Shown: positions 26,224 through 36,920 of the stretch, piece after piece
How the letters are laid out: every line of letters begins with the position of its first letter
How positions within the stretch are numbered: the stretch's first letter is position 1
Source of the DNA: Chryseobacterium kimseyorum
GTDB lineage: Bacteria; Bacteroidota; Bacteroidia; Flavobacteriales; Weeksellaceae
DNA: 64,000 nucleotides
Direction: 5' to 3'
Assembly (NCBI RefSeq): GCF_025971945.1
Contig: NZ_JAPDHW010000001.1
Location: 465,555-529,554 of the forward strand
Position numbers and translations under genes: made by a program
Notes under the pieces: generated by a model
What the model was told of the DNA's origin: nothing
The model's input: only the letters and a program-made list of their open reading frames with translations
Database searches by the model: none

Positions 26224-28416
26224 TTGAAAGATCTTCTTCTTATAACTCCACCTTTCACGCAACTTAACACTCCATATCCGGCGACCGCATATATCAAAGG
26301 TTTTTTAAATACCAAAAATATATCAAGCTATCAGATCGATTTGGGGATTGAAGTGATTTTGGAATTATTTTCAAAAGAAGGAATTCAAAAGATTTTTGCA
26401 AAATCAATTGACCTAAAAAATACTTCCGAAAACTCTCAGCGAATTTTTGCTTTGAGAGATGAATATATCAAAACCATCGATCAGGTTATTCTTTTTTTAC
26501 AAAATAGAAATCCCACTTTGGCGAGGCAGATTTGTTCGATGAACTTTTTGCCCGAAGCTTCCCGTTTCAATCAGCTCGACGATATGGAATTTGCTTTCGG
26601 AAATATGGGTTTACAGGATAAAGCTAAACACCTGGCTACTTTATATTTAGAAGATTTATCTGATTATATAGTTGAACACGTTGATTCTGATTTTGGCTTC
26701 AGCAGATATGCAGAAAGATTGGGAAAATCCGCTAATTCTTTTGACGAACTGTATGCGAAATTAAATTCAGATCAGACTTTTATTGATGATATTACTTTAA
26801 AAATTCTTCACGAAAAACTGGAACTAGTTCAGCCAAAACTGGTTTGTTTTTCCGTACCGTTTCCGGGAAATTTATATTCTGCTTTTCGATCTGCGAAATT
26901 TATTAAAGAAAATTATCCACAGATTAAAATTGCGATGGGTGGTGGTTTTCCGAATACTGAACTTCGGGAAGTTAAAGACAAAAGAGTTTTTGAGTTTTTT
27001 GATTTTATCACTTTGGATGACGGTGAAGTTCCTCTTGAATTGATTTATGAAAATATAACTAGTTCGGTAGCTGTGCCAGTCGAAGCTAAAAGAACTTTTT
27101 TACTTGAAAACGATGAAGTTATTTACAAAAATAATTCACCGAAACACGATTACAAACAGGCCCAAGTAGGAACTCCTGATTATACAGATTTGAAGCTGGA
27201 TCAGTATATTTCTGTTATTGAAATTGCTAATCCTATGCACAGTTTATGGAGCGACGGACGGTGGAACAAACTCACGATGGCCCACGGCTGCTATTGGGGA
27301 AAATGTACTTTCTGTGATATTTCTTTAGATTATATTAAAATTTACGAACCCATTTCAGCCAAAATTTTGGTTGACAGAATGGAAGAACTGATTGCAACAA
27401 CTGGTGAAACCGGATTCCATTTTGTGGATGAAGCGGCTCCTCCGGCTTTGATGCGCGAAGTGGCTCTGGAAATTTTACGGAGAAATCTCGTAGTAACCTG
27501 GTGGACGAATATCAGATTTGAAAAAAGCTTTACCAAAGATTTATGTTTTCTCTTAAAACTTTCCGGCTGCGTTGCAGTTTCTGGTGGACTGGAAGTTGCG
27601 AGTGACCGCTTGCTGAAATTAATTGATAAGGGAATTTCTGTTGAACAGGTTGCTCAGGTAACAAGAAATTTCACTGAAGCCGGAGTCATGATTCATGCAT
27701 ATCTGATGTACGGCTACCCGACCCAGACGATTCAGGAAACCGTCGATTCTCTTGAAATGGTTCGCCAGCTTTTTGAAATGGGAATTCTTCAAAGTGCATT
27801 TTGGCATCAGTTTGCGATGACCGCCCATTCACCTGTCGGATTAAATCCTGAGGAATTTGGAGTCACTCCACTCAAGCAGGAAATTTTGTTCGCCAATAAC
27901 GATATCGATTTCACAGACAGAACCGGAATCGATCACAGCAAATTTAGTTTTGGATTAAAAAAATCTCTTTTCAATTATATGCACGGAATTAATTTTGAAT
28001 TACCGCTGCAGAACTGGTTTGATTTTAAAATTCCGAAAACAACGATTCATCCCGATTACATTCACGATTCACTACTGGAAGAAGAGAATTTCACATTCAA
28101 ACCTAATTCAAAAATTGTTTTTCTGGAAAAAAACGTAATCGCTGAGAATTACATAAAAACAAAAAAACAAAACTCATGGCCGTACACGAGAATTACGTTC
28201 CATTTAAAAACCAATATCGTTTCTTTAGATTTTGAGCAGGAAAAAGGAGAATGGCTGACCAAAATTTTGCAGGAAAACACTTTTGAGAATCCGAAACGGA
28301 TTACTTTACAACAATTGAAAACTGATTTTGAAAATGATTTTGAAGATTTTGAACTGTTTTGGTTTTCGAAGCCGATGCAACAGTTGAAAGAGAATGGAGT
28401 GATTTTGAGTTTGTGA
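26224..28416 (+). CDS. B12-binding-domain radical SAM protein of unknown function
   Basis: 730 residues from a TTG start (KDLLLITPPFTQLNTPYPAT follows). The N-terminal ~300 residues resemble a cobalamin-binding Rossmann domain (VCFSVPFPGNLYSAFRSAKFI, IAMGGGFPN, FDFITLDDGE). The radical SAM domain starts around residue 350 with MAHGCYWGKCTFCDIS: the cysteines are spaced CX4CX2C, not the usual CX3CX2C. GGLEVASDRLL and MYGYPTQT are further radical SAM landmarks. The C-terminal ~150 residues are unassigned. It stands alone between two palindromic repeats. A methylation or C-C bond chemistry is possible; no substrate is suggested. Confidence 0.82.
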   Translation: MKDLLLITPPFTQLNTPYPATAYIKGFLNTKNISSYQIDLGIEVILELFSKEGIQKIFAKSIDLKNTSENSQRIFALRDEYIKTIDQVILFLQNRNPTLARQICSMNFLPEASRFNQLDDMEFAFGNMGLQDKAKHLATLYLEDLSDYIVEHVDSDFGFSRYAERLGKSANSFDELYAKLNSDQTFIDDITLKILHEKLELVQPKLVCFSVPFPGNLYSAFRSAKFIKENYPQIKIAMGGGFPNTELREVKDKRVFEFFDFITLDDGEVPLELIYENITSSVAVPVEAKRTFLLENDEVIYKNNSPKHDYKQAQVGTPDYTDLKLDQYISVIEIANPMHSLWSDGRWNKLTMAHGCYWGKCTFCDISLDYIKIYEPISAKILVDRMEELIATTGETGFHFVDEAAPPALMREVALEILRRNLVVTWWTNIRFEKSFTKDLCFLLKLSGCVAVSGGLEVASDRLLKLIDKGISVEQVAQVTRNFTEAGVMIHAYLMYGYPTQTIQETVDSLEMVRQLFEMGILQSAFWHQFAMTAHSPVGLNPEEFGVTPLKQEILFANNDIDFTDRTGIDHSKFSFGLKKSLFNYMHGINFELPLQNWFDFKIPKTTIHPDYIHDSLLEEENFTFKPNSKIVFLEKNVIAENYIKTKKQNSWPYTRITFHLKTNIVSLDFEQEKGEWLTKILQENTFENPKRITLQQLKTDFENDFEDFELFWFSKPMQQLKENGVILSL

Positions 28417-28472
28417 GGTTTAAGGTTTAAGGTTTAAGGTTTAAGGTTTAAGGTTTAAGGTTTAAGGTTTAA
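28417..28472 (+). repeat. Perfect heptanucleotide array, 8 x GGTTTAA
   Basis: Eight uninterrupted GGTTTAA units start on the base after the radical SAM stop codon. Such arrays change length readily by slippage. Confidence 0.95.
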
Positions 28473-28486
28473 AATTATCAATTTTG

Positions 28487-28555
28487 TTTGTCATTCCGTA
28501 GGAATCTCAACAGTTATTTTATTATAAAAAGTTTAGATTCCTACGGAATGACAAA
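28487..28555. repeat. Palindromic intergenic repeat, copy 2
   Basis: Arms TTTGTCATTCCGTAGGAATC (28487-28506) and its complement ending GGAATGACAAA (28531-28555), separated by ~20 AT-rich bases. It matches copy 1 at 26059-26121 in both arms but not in the loop. Confidence 0.85.
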
Positions 28556-28586
28556 AATGCCGTCAATAAAAATATATATAAATTAA

Positions 28587-28618
28587 AAATCCTGAGAAAT
28601 AAGTTCTCAGGATTTTTT
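28587..28618. terminator. Intrinsic terminator
   Basis: 12-bp stem AAATCCTGAGAA (28587-28598) with 28604-28615, 5-base loop, T-run on the plus strand and A-run on the left. It lies between convergent genes. Confidence 0.85.
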
Positions 28619-28737
28619 AAGTTTTGGCTAAAGCCAATAGAATTCATTTTTTTGATAAACGGACTTTCTTCGACACGCTAATGATGACAAACAAGTTCCT
28701 ATTGAATAAAATCTTCATTAAAAATTTGTTTGAAAAA

Positions 28738-29568
28738 TCACTTTTTATCTTTTTCAACTCCATCTTTAACTACGTCACCGACAATCACTTTCTCCTGAAT
28801 TTTTATAAAATTTGGATCCAGTATAGCCATGCGTTCGGCAATTGCTTTGTAAGTAGGATATTTTAAAATGGAAGCTCTTCCTGACATTTCTCTGTACAAA
28901 GTAAAAGTTTTTCCTCCGGCAGTTTTGATCTGTTTGGTGGTTGTGATGTACTTTCCGATGTATTTACTTTTTGCATCATAAATTTCGATGTCCACAAAAT
29001 TTTTGTCTGTAATCTGATCATCCGAACCAAAACTTACAGGCAAATTGGTAAAATATCCTACCGGTACACCATTGCTCAAAATCTCACCGACACTGTTGAC
29101 TTCAAGATTTAATTTATCGATTTTTGTCCTCGTGGTGTATGCTTCTTTCGTCTTATTATCAAGTTTACGTTTGGGCATATTTTTAAAAAGCTCATCTAAA
29201 TTTTTAATGTTGATTCCTCTTTCATCAATAATTTTTAAACCTTTAATGCATGTGTAGACGGCAGATTTCTCATCACCCGAAAATGCAGAGGGCGAAATGT
29301 AATCTAAATCTAAAGTTTTCTCACGGTTGTACACCCGATTAATTTTCACATAACTGTCGCGTACTGAATCCACCACACTTTTGTCGACAAATTCGACTGT
29401 GAAAATCGGGGTTTCTTTTAAATCCATAAAAGTATATTCATTGGATTTATTAGTAATTTTGGCTACGTGAGTTCCGTCGAGACTTACAATTCCTCTTTTG
29501 GTTTTGATAATTTGAGCATTGCATATAAAACTCAGAACTGTAAAGAATAAGATTAAACTTTTCTGCAT
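28738..29568 (-). CDS. Exported protein of unknown function
   Basis: 276 residues with a signal peptide (1-18, ending SFICNA). The mature protein starts QIIKTKRGIVSLDGTHVAKI and has alternating strands and charged segments, including VGEILSNGVPVGYFTN and RASILKYPTYKAIAERM. I recognise no domain. Predicted location is periplasm or outer surface. It lies downstream of the atpC gene on the same strand but beyond a terminator, so it needs its own promoter only if transcription does not read through from elsewhere; none is evident. Confidence 0.7.
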   Translation of the reverse strand: MQKSLILFFTVLSFICNAQIIKTKRGIVSLDGTHVAKITNKSNEYTFMDLKETPIFTVEFVDKSVVDSVRDSYVKINRVYNREKTLDLDYISPSAFSGDEKSAVYTCIKGLKIIDERGINIKNLDELFKNMPKRKLDNKTKEAYTTRTKIDKLNLEVNSVGEILSNGVPVGYFTNLPVSFGSDDQITDKNFVDIEIYDAKSKYIGKYITTTKQIKTAGGKTFTLYREMSGRASILKYPTYKAIAERMAILDPNFIKIQEKVIVGDVVKDGVEKDKK

Positions 29569-29589
29569 GAATCAGATTTTTATAAAGCA

Positions 29590-29617
29590 TAAAAAAAGTG
29601 TAACAAAGTTACACTTT
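29590..29617 (-). terminator. Intrinsic terminator of atpD-atpC
   Basis: 10-bp perfect stem AAAGTGTAAC (29595-29604) with 29608-29617 and a 3-base loop; the A-run on the left gives a T-run on the minus strand. It sits just after atpC. Confidence 0.85.
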
Positions 29618-29646
29618 CTTGAAAATATATTTAGCTTATAATTTAA

Positions 29647-29928
29647 TTATTCGCAAAGGATAATTCCTTTATCATTATTAAATTCTATCACACCGCTTTT
29701 TATAGGATAAGAAAAAACAGAGTCTTTTTCATTTTCTTTGGTAAAGTTTTTAGCAAAAGATTCGTTGATAGAATTTGCGTACAATTTTACTTTACCGCCA
29801 ACTAATGAAGAAACGATTCCTGCGTGGTTTTTCATGATGTGGAATTCACCATTTTTCCCAGGCAACAATACTGAGTCTACCTCTCCTTCAAAAACTACGT
29901 ATTCTGGTGTTAAAATTTTTATATTCAT
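29647..29928 (-). CDS. atpC: F1 ATP synthase epsilon subunit
   Basis: 93 residues. The beta-sandwich N-terminal domain is present, with ILTPEYVVFEGEVDSVLLPG and GEFHIMKNHAGIVSSL. The C-terminal helical hairpin of longer epsilon subunits (~130 residues) is missing, as is usual in Bacteroidetes, so the inhibitory up-state of epsilon should not form. It follows atpD by 56 bases and precedes a terminator; together they form the atpDC unit, separate from the other atp genes, which are not in the window. Confidence 0.92.
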   Translation of the reverse strand: MNIKILTPEYVVFEGEVDSVLLPGKNGEFHIMKNHAGIVSSLVGGKVKLYANSINESFAKNFTKENEKDSVFSYPIKSGVIEFNNDKGIILCE

Positions 29929-29984
29929 TTTAAATTGCTTTTGGCTTTTGGCTAATAGCTATTGGCTATCAGCAATTAGCATTA

Positions 29985-31529
<1,545 letters not shown>

Positions 31530-31694
31530 TCACAAACCTGCAATTGGTAAAAAAAAGATTTTTATCATGCTTTTTTAAAGAATTGAGCAATATAACAGTC
31601 TACCATTTTACCAATAATGACTTAGTAAAATAAGTATTTTACTGGTAAATTATTACATTGGTAGTTTGTTACATTAATAATGTTACATTATACT

Positions 31695-31702
31695 TATATT
31701 TG
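31695..31702 (+). promoter_or_regulatory. Putative -7 promoter element of ribF; decides its start
   Basis: TATATTTG matches TAnnTTTG. It lies inside the longer possible reading frame (ATG 31680) and 20 bases before the TTG at 31722. Confidence 0.6.
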
Positions 31703-31721
31703 CAGTCAAAATTTTTCCGTT

Positions 31722-32642
31722 TTGAATATCTTCAAAAATTTTAAAGATTACCAGTCAGAAAAGCCTTTAGCGTTGTCTCTAGGCATGTTTGACGGGGTTC
31801 ATCTTGGCCATAAATACATTATCGACGAACTGAAAAAGGTAGGTTCTGAGAATGATTTAGAAACGGCAATCCTTACCTTCTGGCCACATCCCAGATTTGT
31901 TTTTAATCCAAATGAAGATTTAAAACTTCTCAACACCATCGAGGAAAAGAAATTTCTGATGGAAAAATATAACATCCATAATTTATTTGTAAAAGAATTT
32001 GATGATGAATTCAGAAATCTTACAGGAGAAGAATTTGTTCGTCAGATTTTAATAGATCAACTGAATGTAAAATATCTGATCATCGGTTACGATCATTCTT
32101 TCGGAAAAAACAAAAGCGGAAATTTTGAACTGCTTCAAAAACTGTCAGCAGAACTGGATTTTGAGGTCGAACAAATGGAAGCTATCAACATTCACGAAAA
32201 TAACATCAGCTCTACCAAAATAAGAAATGCTCTTTTAGAAGGAAATATAAAAGATGCCAATGAGATGTTAGGCTACTCCTACTCGATTTCAGGAACGGTG
32301 GTTCATGGTAAGAAATTGGGAAGAACCATAGGATACCCAACCGCTAATATTGAAACAGAATCGATCAAGCTTTTACCTAAAAAAGGTGCTTACATTGTTG
32401 AAGTTTTTGTAAAAGGTCAACAATACAAAGGAATGCTGAGTGTGGGAACCAACCCAACCGTAAACGGAGAAAAATTAACTGTTGAAGTGTATATTCTCGA
32501 TTTTGAAGGCGATATTTACGATGAAACGATTACAGTAAAGTTCAGAGATTTCCTGCATGAGGAAATTAAATTTGAAGGCTTAGAAAAACTCGTCGAAAAA
32601 CTGGATGACGATAAAAGATTAACTGAAGAATTTCAGTTTTAG
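31722..32642 (+). CDS. ribF: Bifunctional riboflavin kinase / FAD synthetase
   Basis: 306 residues from the TTG at 31722. The N-terminal FAD synthetase domain has LGMFDGVHLGHKYII (nucleotidyltransferase HxGH motif), FWPHPRFVFNP, IGYDHSFGKNKSGN and ISSTKIRNALLEG. The C-terminal riboflavin kinase domain has GTVVHGKKLGRTIGYPTANI and GMLSVGTNPT. It converts riboflavin to FMN and then FAD. The ATG at 31680 is rejected because a promoter box lies downstream of it and the added residues are not conserved in character. A strong hairpin follows. Confidence 0.93.
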   Translation: MNIFKNFKDYQSEKPLALSLGMFDGVHLGHKYIIDELKKVGSENDLETAILTFWPHPRFVFNPNEDLKLLNTIEEKKFLMEKYNIHNLFVKEFDDEFRNLTGEEFVRQILIDQLNVKYLIIGYDHSFGKNKSGNFELLQKLSAELDFEVEQMEAINIHENNISSTKIRNALLEGNIKDANEMLGYSYSISGTVVHGKKLGRTIGYPTANIETESIKLLPKKGAYIVEVFVKGQQYKGMLSVGTNPTVNGEKLTVEVYILDFEGDIYDETITVKFRDFLHEEIKFEGLEKLVEKLDDDKRLTEEFQF

Positions 32643-32651
32643 AAAATAAAA

Positions 32652-32682
32652 AAAATGCTTACAGATTCTGTAAGCATTTTCG
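32652..32682. terminator. Bidirectional terminator after ribF
   Basis: 13-bp perfect stem AAAATGCTTACAG (32652-32664) with 32668-32680 and a 3-base loop, between convergent genes. Confidence 0.85.
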
Positions 32683-32684
32683 TT

Positions 32685-35600
32685 TTATTTATAACCTAAT
32701 ATCTGATTTTCTGAATTAATTGCGTCTTCCACAAACTTCTTAAATTCAGGATACTGTTCTTTTTTAATATTATCCCAAGGAGTGTTCGCAGTTCTGGTAA
32801 TCTTTAATTTATTATTTTTCTGCAAATCATAATTAATGGTATAGCTGAAGTTTTGATAAGCCAGCGTTTTATTCTCAGGAATCTCAATAAACTTCATAGT
32901 TTCCGGAATATTCAGATATACTTCTTCGTTATATTCATTCTGTTTCTCATATTTCGTATACAGAATATCAGTATTTCTATTTTCGGTGGCAACAATACTT
33001 TTGGTGAAAGGCTTCGTCACAAAAGGAATTTTCATGATTTTCAAGCTTCCTACAGATTGCGGTTTATCGTTAATATTAAACTGAACTTCGTACGCAAGCG
33101 GTTTAGCAGAAAGATCTTTTCCTTCAATTAATTTCACCGATTTTACATTGATTACTTTATCTAAAATAGACCCAAATTCTTCCTCTACATTTTTCTTTCT
33201 GTAATCATCCGTCTGCTCATCTTGGAAAAAATTATTGTAATAACTTTTGGTTTCCCCCATCACATACTGTTTCGTGAAAAAATTCTGATCATCACCATTA
33301 ATATTCACTTCGCTGATGGTTCTAAATAAGTTTTTGGTATTGTTTTCTGTAGAAATTTCAATTAAATCTTTTTGACTCGCTCCAGACTTTTCGATGTCTA
33401 CGAGAAGTGCTTTTGCCTTATAATTGGTTAATACTGCAGAATTGAAAGGTAAATATTTATCTGTCATTTCCAGATAACTTTCTTTTCCGTCGAGCTTCAC
33501 TTTTACGATGCAGTGATTGAAGCTCAGGTTCGGCAGAAGCAGTCTTTGCGGTGAGTTGTTATTGGTTTGTACAAGAACCAGATTAGATTTTAAGCCCGCC
33601 TGATTTCCTAAAATAACAAAGAGCGTAGACAAATCTTTGCAATCTCCCAGTTTGGTCACCAAAGTTTTGGAAGGCTTCTGCGGAATCTGACCACTCTGAC
33701 GGAAATCCAGAGAACTGTACGTTACATTTTTTTCAATGTAGTTGTAAATCTTTTCAGCTTTTTCTGTTTCATTCATACTGGCAAAGCCACTTGGGAAAAT
33801 TTCCTTGAAAGCTTTATCCACTATTTTATCTGACACCAGACTTTTTCTGGCAACATCCGCATACCAGTTTGAAATTTCATTCCATGTTTTAATGGAGTTC
33901 GCTGTTACAGAAATTGTTGCATCGTAATAGCTCGGTCCGTAACTTTCATCAAGATTAATTTCTGCAAGCTCATTGAGCTTCCAGGTCTGAGACACTTTGT
34001 TTCCTACTTTTTTCTTTGTAGATGCCACTTCCCGGTTCAGACTTTTCACCTGATAATCCATATTTTCTGGAGTGATAACGGTAAAAATTGATTCTGTCAC
34101 AGGATATTCTGAGTTGAAATAAGAACTTACATTAAAATCTTTATTAAATCTTCCATTATTACGCTCGATATTTTCTTTCTGAATCAATACGACATCACCG
34201 ATTGCAAGACTGGTAAAGACAATCTGATCATCAGACTTTTCTCCCGGAATAATACTTCCATTTTCTTTAATAATTTCAGATTTCAGAACTTTGTCGTAAT
34301 AATTGATATAGTATTCCTTTATTTCTTCAATCCCTTTATCTGAAGTAATTTCATACGCATAGGTACTTCTTTTCTTGATTCCTCCTTCCGGATATACATC
34401 AACGATGTATTCGTCAAGCAAAGTTGTCACTCCCTTTTTACCTTTTACGCCTTTGTTTCTGCGCTCAGCAACCAATTTATATAAATCTTTAATTGCGACT
34501 TGGTCGATAGCGTCCGGTGTGTTATCAAGATCACGTATCAGCTGATGCATCTGATCATTTTGGGTGTTGTGTGAAAGGGACAGCTTTGCAAATTTTACCG
34601 CTTCAGCCTTTTTATTCTGCTTGGCAAGAATTTCTGCTTTTGTAGCGAGTAAAGTATATGAATACGGAAAATTCCCTAATGCATTGTCTATCTCCTGCAT
34701 CACTTCCGGATTTTGAACATCTTCATCAATCAGACTGATGTACTGGCTTCTCATCGAATTGATTGAAGGATAAAGCTCCAGATATTTTTTCAGAAGTTTC
34801 TTCTGATCTTCAATTCTGTTTGCTTTTTCATAATATGCATACAGCATATTCATGACTTCCGGACTGCTTTTTACAGTCAAAGCATTTTCAAACTTCTTAA
34901 TCGTAGAACTTTGATCTTTTTTCTCAGAATCTTCCAACGCGGTAAATACGGCAAATAGTTTCTCGTTATTGGCAAAACTCTTTTTAAGATTCGTAATGTG
35001 TTTTTGTGCCGTCACCATGTCTCTGTTTCTCATGGCGATAAGCACATCAAAAAACTCAGCCATATTTTTGGCTTTGGTTTTAGCCAGAGTCTCTCTGTAT
35101 TTTTCAATATCTTTTATCGGAGTGTTTTCATACATGTCCCGATCCATCATTTTCAGAAACGGAATTAAAAAATATTCAGAATCAACAATTTCAATATTTT
35201 TAAATACTTCTGCAACCTTTTCAGAATCTTCGAGATTATCATAATATCTTGAAACCAATCCCTGAACAAGCGACGATTTAGGGTAAGCCTTTACAAAACC
35301 ATCAATCAGTTCTTTAGCCTGTTCGTTTTGTGAATTGTTTAGATATCCTGATGCCAGCAAGTATTTGTAAAAGAAACTTTTCGGATTTGTTTTGATCTTT
35401 TCTTTAAGAAGCGTTTCGAACCGTAAAGGCATTTCTTTGGGTTGAAGCTGGCTTAGACTTGATTTTTGGTAATCCTTGTAAACATCAAAATATTTGAGGT
35501 CAGTAATCTTCTGATATTTATGATCCATAGGTACAACCATAAATGCATTTTTCGAATCTTTAGCATCAAATTTAAACAGAAGTCTGTTCATTCCTTTCGG

Positions 35601-36434
35601 CATATTGACTTCGACTAAATGGGAGCCTAAGTTGGTGTATCCTTCGCTGGTGCTTGATAAAATTTCAGTATCGTTTAAAAACAATCTAAACTCAGAGTTG
35701 GTATCTACTTCCAGAAACATTCTTCTCTCTGCAGGATTTTCGATGAAAGATTGTGAGTATACGATTCCGCGACCATACTCCAGTTCATTCATAAAAAACT
35801 CAAAACCGTCATTGGATGGGAATTTTCTGTTGTACCAGCCAACATTTCCAAAACTGTCTGCATTGAAAAGCTTGTCATTTTTGGCATAATGCTCCGGCTC
35901 ATATTCATTGTAGAGACCACTGCCATTTAAATTTTCGAAGACACCGGCAAATTGCCACTTATCAATTCTTCCCATTTTCTTAATGGTATTATCTGCCTGT
36001 TCGGATCTGTTTCGGATTCTGTCTAATGTCGCTTTCACCTCCAGAACAGTGGTCATATCGCTGTAAACTGGTGCGTTTGCAAGAAGGTCAGTACGTGAAT
36101 ATGAATAATCATCTAATGATGCATCGCTTTCACCAAAAACAAATCTTCTGTGCGAAATCGGATAGAAATACGCCGGGTCAGGATTAAGAACAATCAGGTT
36201 TTTAATGAATGAATCATCAAAAACTATTTCGCCCATCTCCTCATCGATAACGGCGTCCAGAAAAAGGTTTTCAAAGTCCTTAAGCTGATCTTTCTTCAGA
36301 TTTTTATCATAAAAAGTTCTGGCATCCAGTCTTTTATTTTCGAGTAGAAGTTCCCATGTTTTCGTCTGTTCTTTGGTCTGCGCAATTGCATTTACAGACA
36401 GAAAGAAGACTGCAGAAATAAATATTTTCCTCAT
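32685..36434 (-). CDS. Large exported DUF3857/transglutaminase-like protein
   Basis: 1249 residues with a signal peptide (ending NAIAQ). In order: an N-terminal region with a jelly-roll-like part (~200-300), a long TPR-like helical stretch (~340-640), a DUF3857 domain (~660-870, SDKGIEEIKEYYINYYDKV) and a transglutaminase-like core with Cys in KLGDCKDLSTLF, His in LSFNHCIVKV and Asp in MTDKYLPFN, so a complete Cys-His-Asp triad. It probably acts in the periplasm or at the surface; protease-like or cross-linking activity is possible, substrate unknown. Confidence 0.85.
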   Translation of the reverse strand: MRKIFISAVFFLSVNAIAQTKEQTKTWELLLENKRLDARTFYDKNLKKDQLKDFENLFLDAVIDEEMGEIVFDDSFIKNLIVLNPDPAYFYPISHRRFVFGESDASLDDYSYSRTDLLANAPVYSDMTTVLEVKATLDRIRNRSEQADNTIKKMGRIDKWQFAGVFENLNGSGLYNEYEPEHYAKNDKLFNADSFGNVGWYNRKFPSNDGFEFFMNELEYGRGIVYSQSFIENPAERRMFLEVDTNSEFRLFLNDTEILSSTSEGYTNLGSHLVEVNMPKGMNRLLFKFDAKDSKNAFMVVPMDHKYQKITDLKYFDVYKDYQKSSLSQLQPKEMPLRFETLLKEKIKTNPKSFFYKYLLASGYLNNSQNEQAKELIDGFVKAYPKSSLVQGLVSRYYDNLEDSEKVAEVFKNIEIVDSEYFLIPFLKMMDRDMYENTPIKDIEKYRETLAKTKAKNMAEFFDVLIAMRNRDMVTAQKHITNLKKSFANNEKLFAVFTALEDSEKKDQSSTIKKFENALTVKSSPEVMNMLYAYYEKANRIEDQKKLLKKYLELYPSINSMRSQYISLIDEDVQNPEVMQEIDNALGNFPYSYTLLATKAEILAKQNKKAEAVKFAKLSLSHNTQNDQMHQLIRDLDNTPDAIDQVAIKDLYKLVAERRNKGVKGKKGVTTLLDEYIVDVYPEGGIKKRSTYAYEITSDKGIEEIKEYYINYYDKVLKSEIIKENGSIIPGEKSDDQIVFTSLAIGDVVLIQKENIERNNGRFNKDFNVSSYFNSEYPVTESIFTVITPENMDYQVKSLNREVASTKKKVGNKVSQTWKLNELAEINLDESYGPSYYDATISVTANSIKTWNEISNWYADVARKSLVSDKIVDKAFKEIFPSGFASMNETEKAEKIYNYIEKNVTYSSLDFRQSGQIPQKPSKTLVTKLGDCKDLSTLFVILGNQAGLKSNLVLVQTNNNSPQRLLLPNLSFNHCIVKVKLDGKESYLEMTDKYLPFNSAVLTNYKAKALLVDIEKSGASQKDLIEISTENNTKNLFRTISEVNINGDDQNFFTKQYVMGETKSYYNNFFQDEQTDDYRKKNVEEEFGSILDKVINVKSVKLIEGKDLSAKPLAYEVQFNINDKPQSVGSLKIMKIPFVTKPFTKSIVATENRNTDILYTKYEKQNEYNEEVYLNIPETMKFIEIPENKTLAYQNFSYTINYDLQKNNKLKITRTANTPWDNIKKEQYPEFKKFVEDAINSENQILGYK

Positions 36435-36447
36435 ATTTTATATTTCT

Positions 36448-36801
36448 TTAAGAATTAATGATGGTATTTTGAATTTTCTTGGTTAGAGATTTAAAAACAA
36501 GGTCATACGAATGATCAATTAATTTAATAATCAGTTCTTTTTTCAGACCGTCCAGAGAAACAGAATTCCAGTGAGTTTTGTTCATATGATAAGCTCCTGT
36601 GATTTGTGGATGCTGTTCACGAAGTTCCGCACTCCATTCCGGATCGGTTTTTACGGCAATCGTTAAAGGCTGTTTATCTAATGACATAAGGAGAAACATT
36701 TTTGTTCCCACTTTCATCACAAGCGTTTCCTGATCAAAAGGAAATGTTTCTGTCACACCTTTTTGAGCCAGGCAGTAGTCTAAAATTTCGTTTGCATCCA
36801 T
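36448..36801 (-). CDS. MmcQ/YjbR family protein
   Basis: 117 residues, the full family length. ILDYCLAQKGVTETFPFDQ, KMFLLMSLDKQPLTIAVKTDPE and GAYHMNKTHWNSVSLDG are typical of the YjbR/MmcQ fold (double wing, DNA-binding-like). The molecular role of the family is not established. It precedes the DUF3857 gene by 13 bases on the same strand and is likely co-transcribed. Confidence 0.9.
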   Translation of the reverse strand: MDANEILDYCLAQKGVTETFPFDQETLVMKVGTKMFLLMSLDKQPLTIAVKTDPEWSAELREQHPQITGAYHMNKTHWNSVSLDGLKKELIIKLIDHSYDLVFKSLTKKIQNTIINS

Positions 36802-36920
36802 GAGTGATCAAGTAAAAAATGATTGGTAGTGATTAATTAATAATTTTTTAACCTTTGGTCTAAAATTAGTAAATTTAATGGAGAAAATTATATATCTCAC
36901 ATCATCTAATCAAAATTATT

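Noticed and set aside
29929..29984. Short repeated TTGGCTTTTGGCTAATAGC-type sequence between atpC and atpD
   Set aside because: Simple local repeats can form a weak hairpin, but there is no T-run or conserved motif; it is inside the atpDC transcript and I cannot assign a role.
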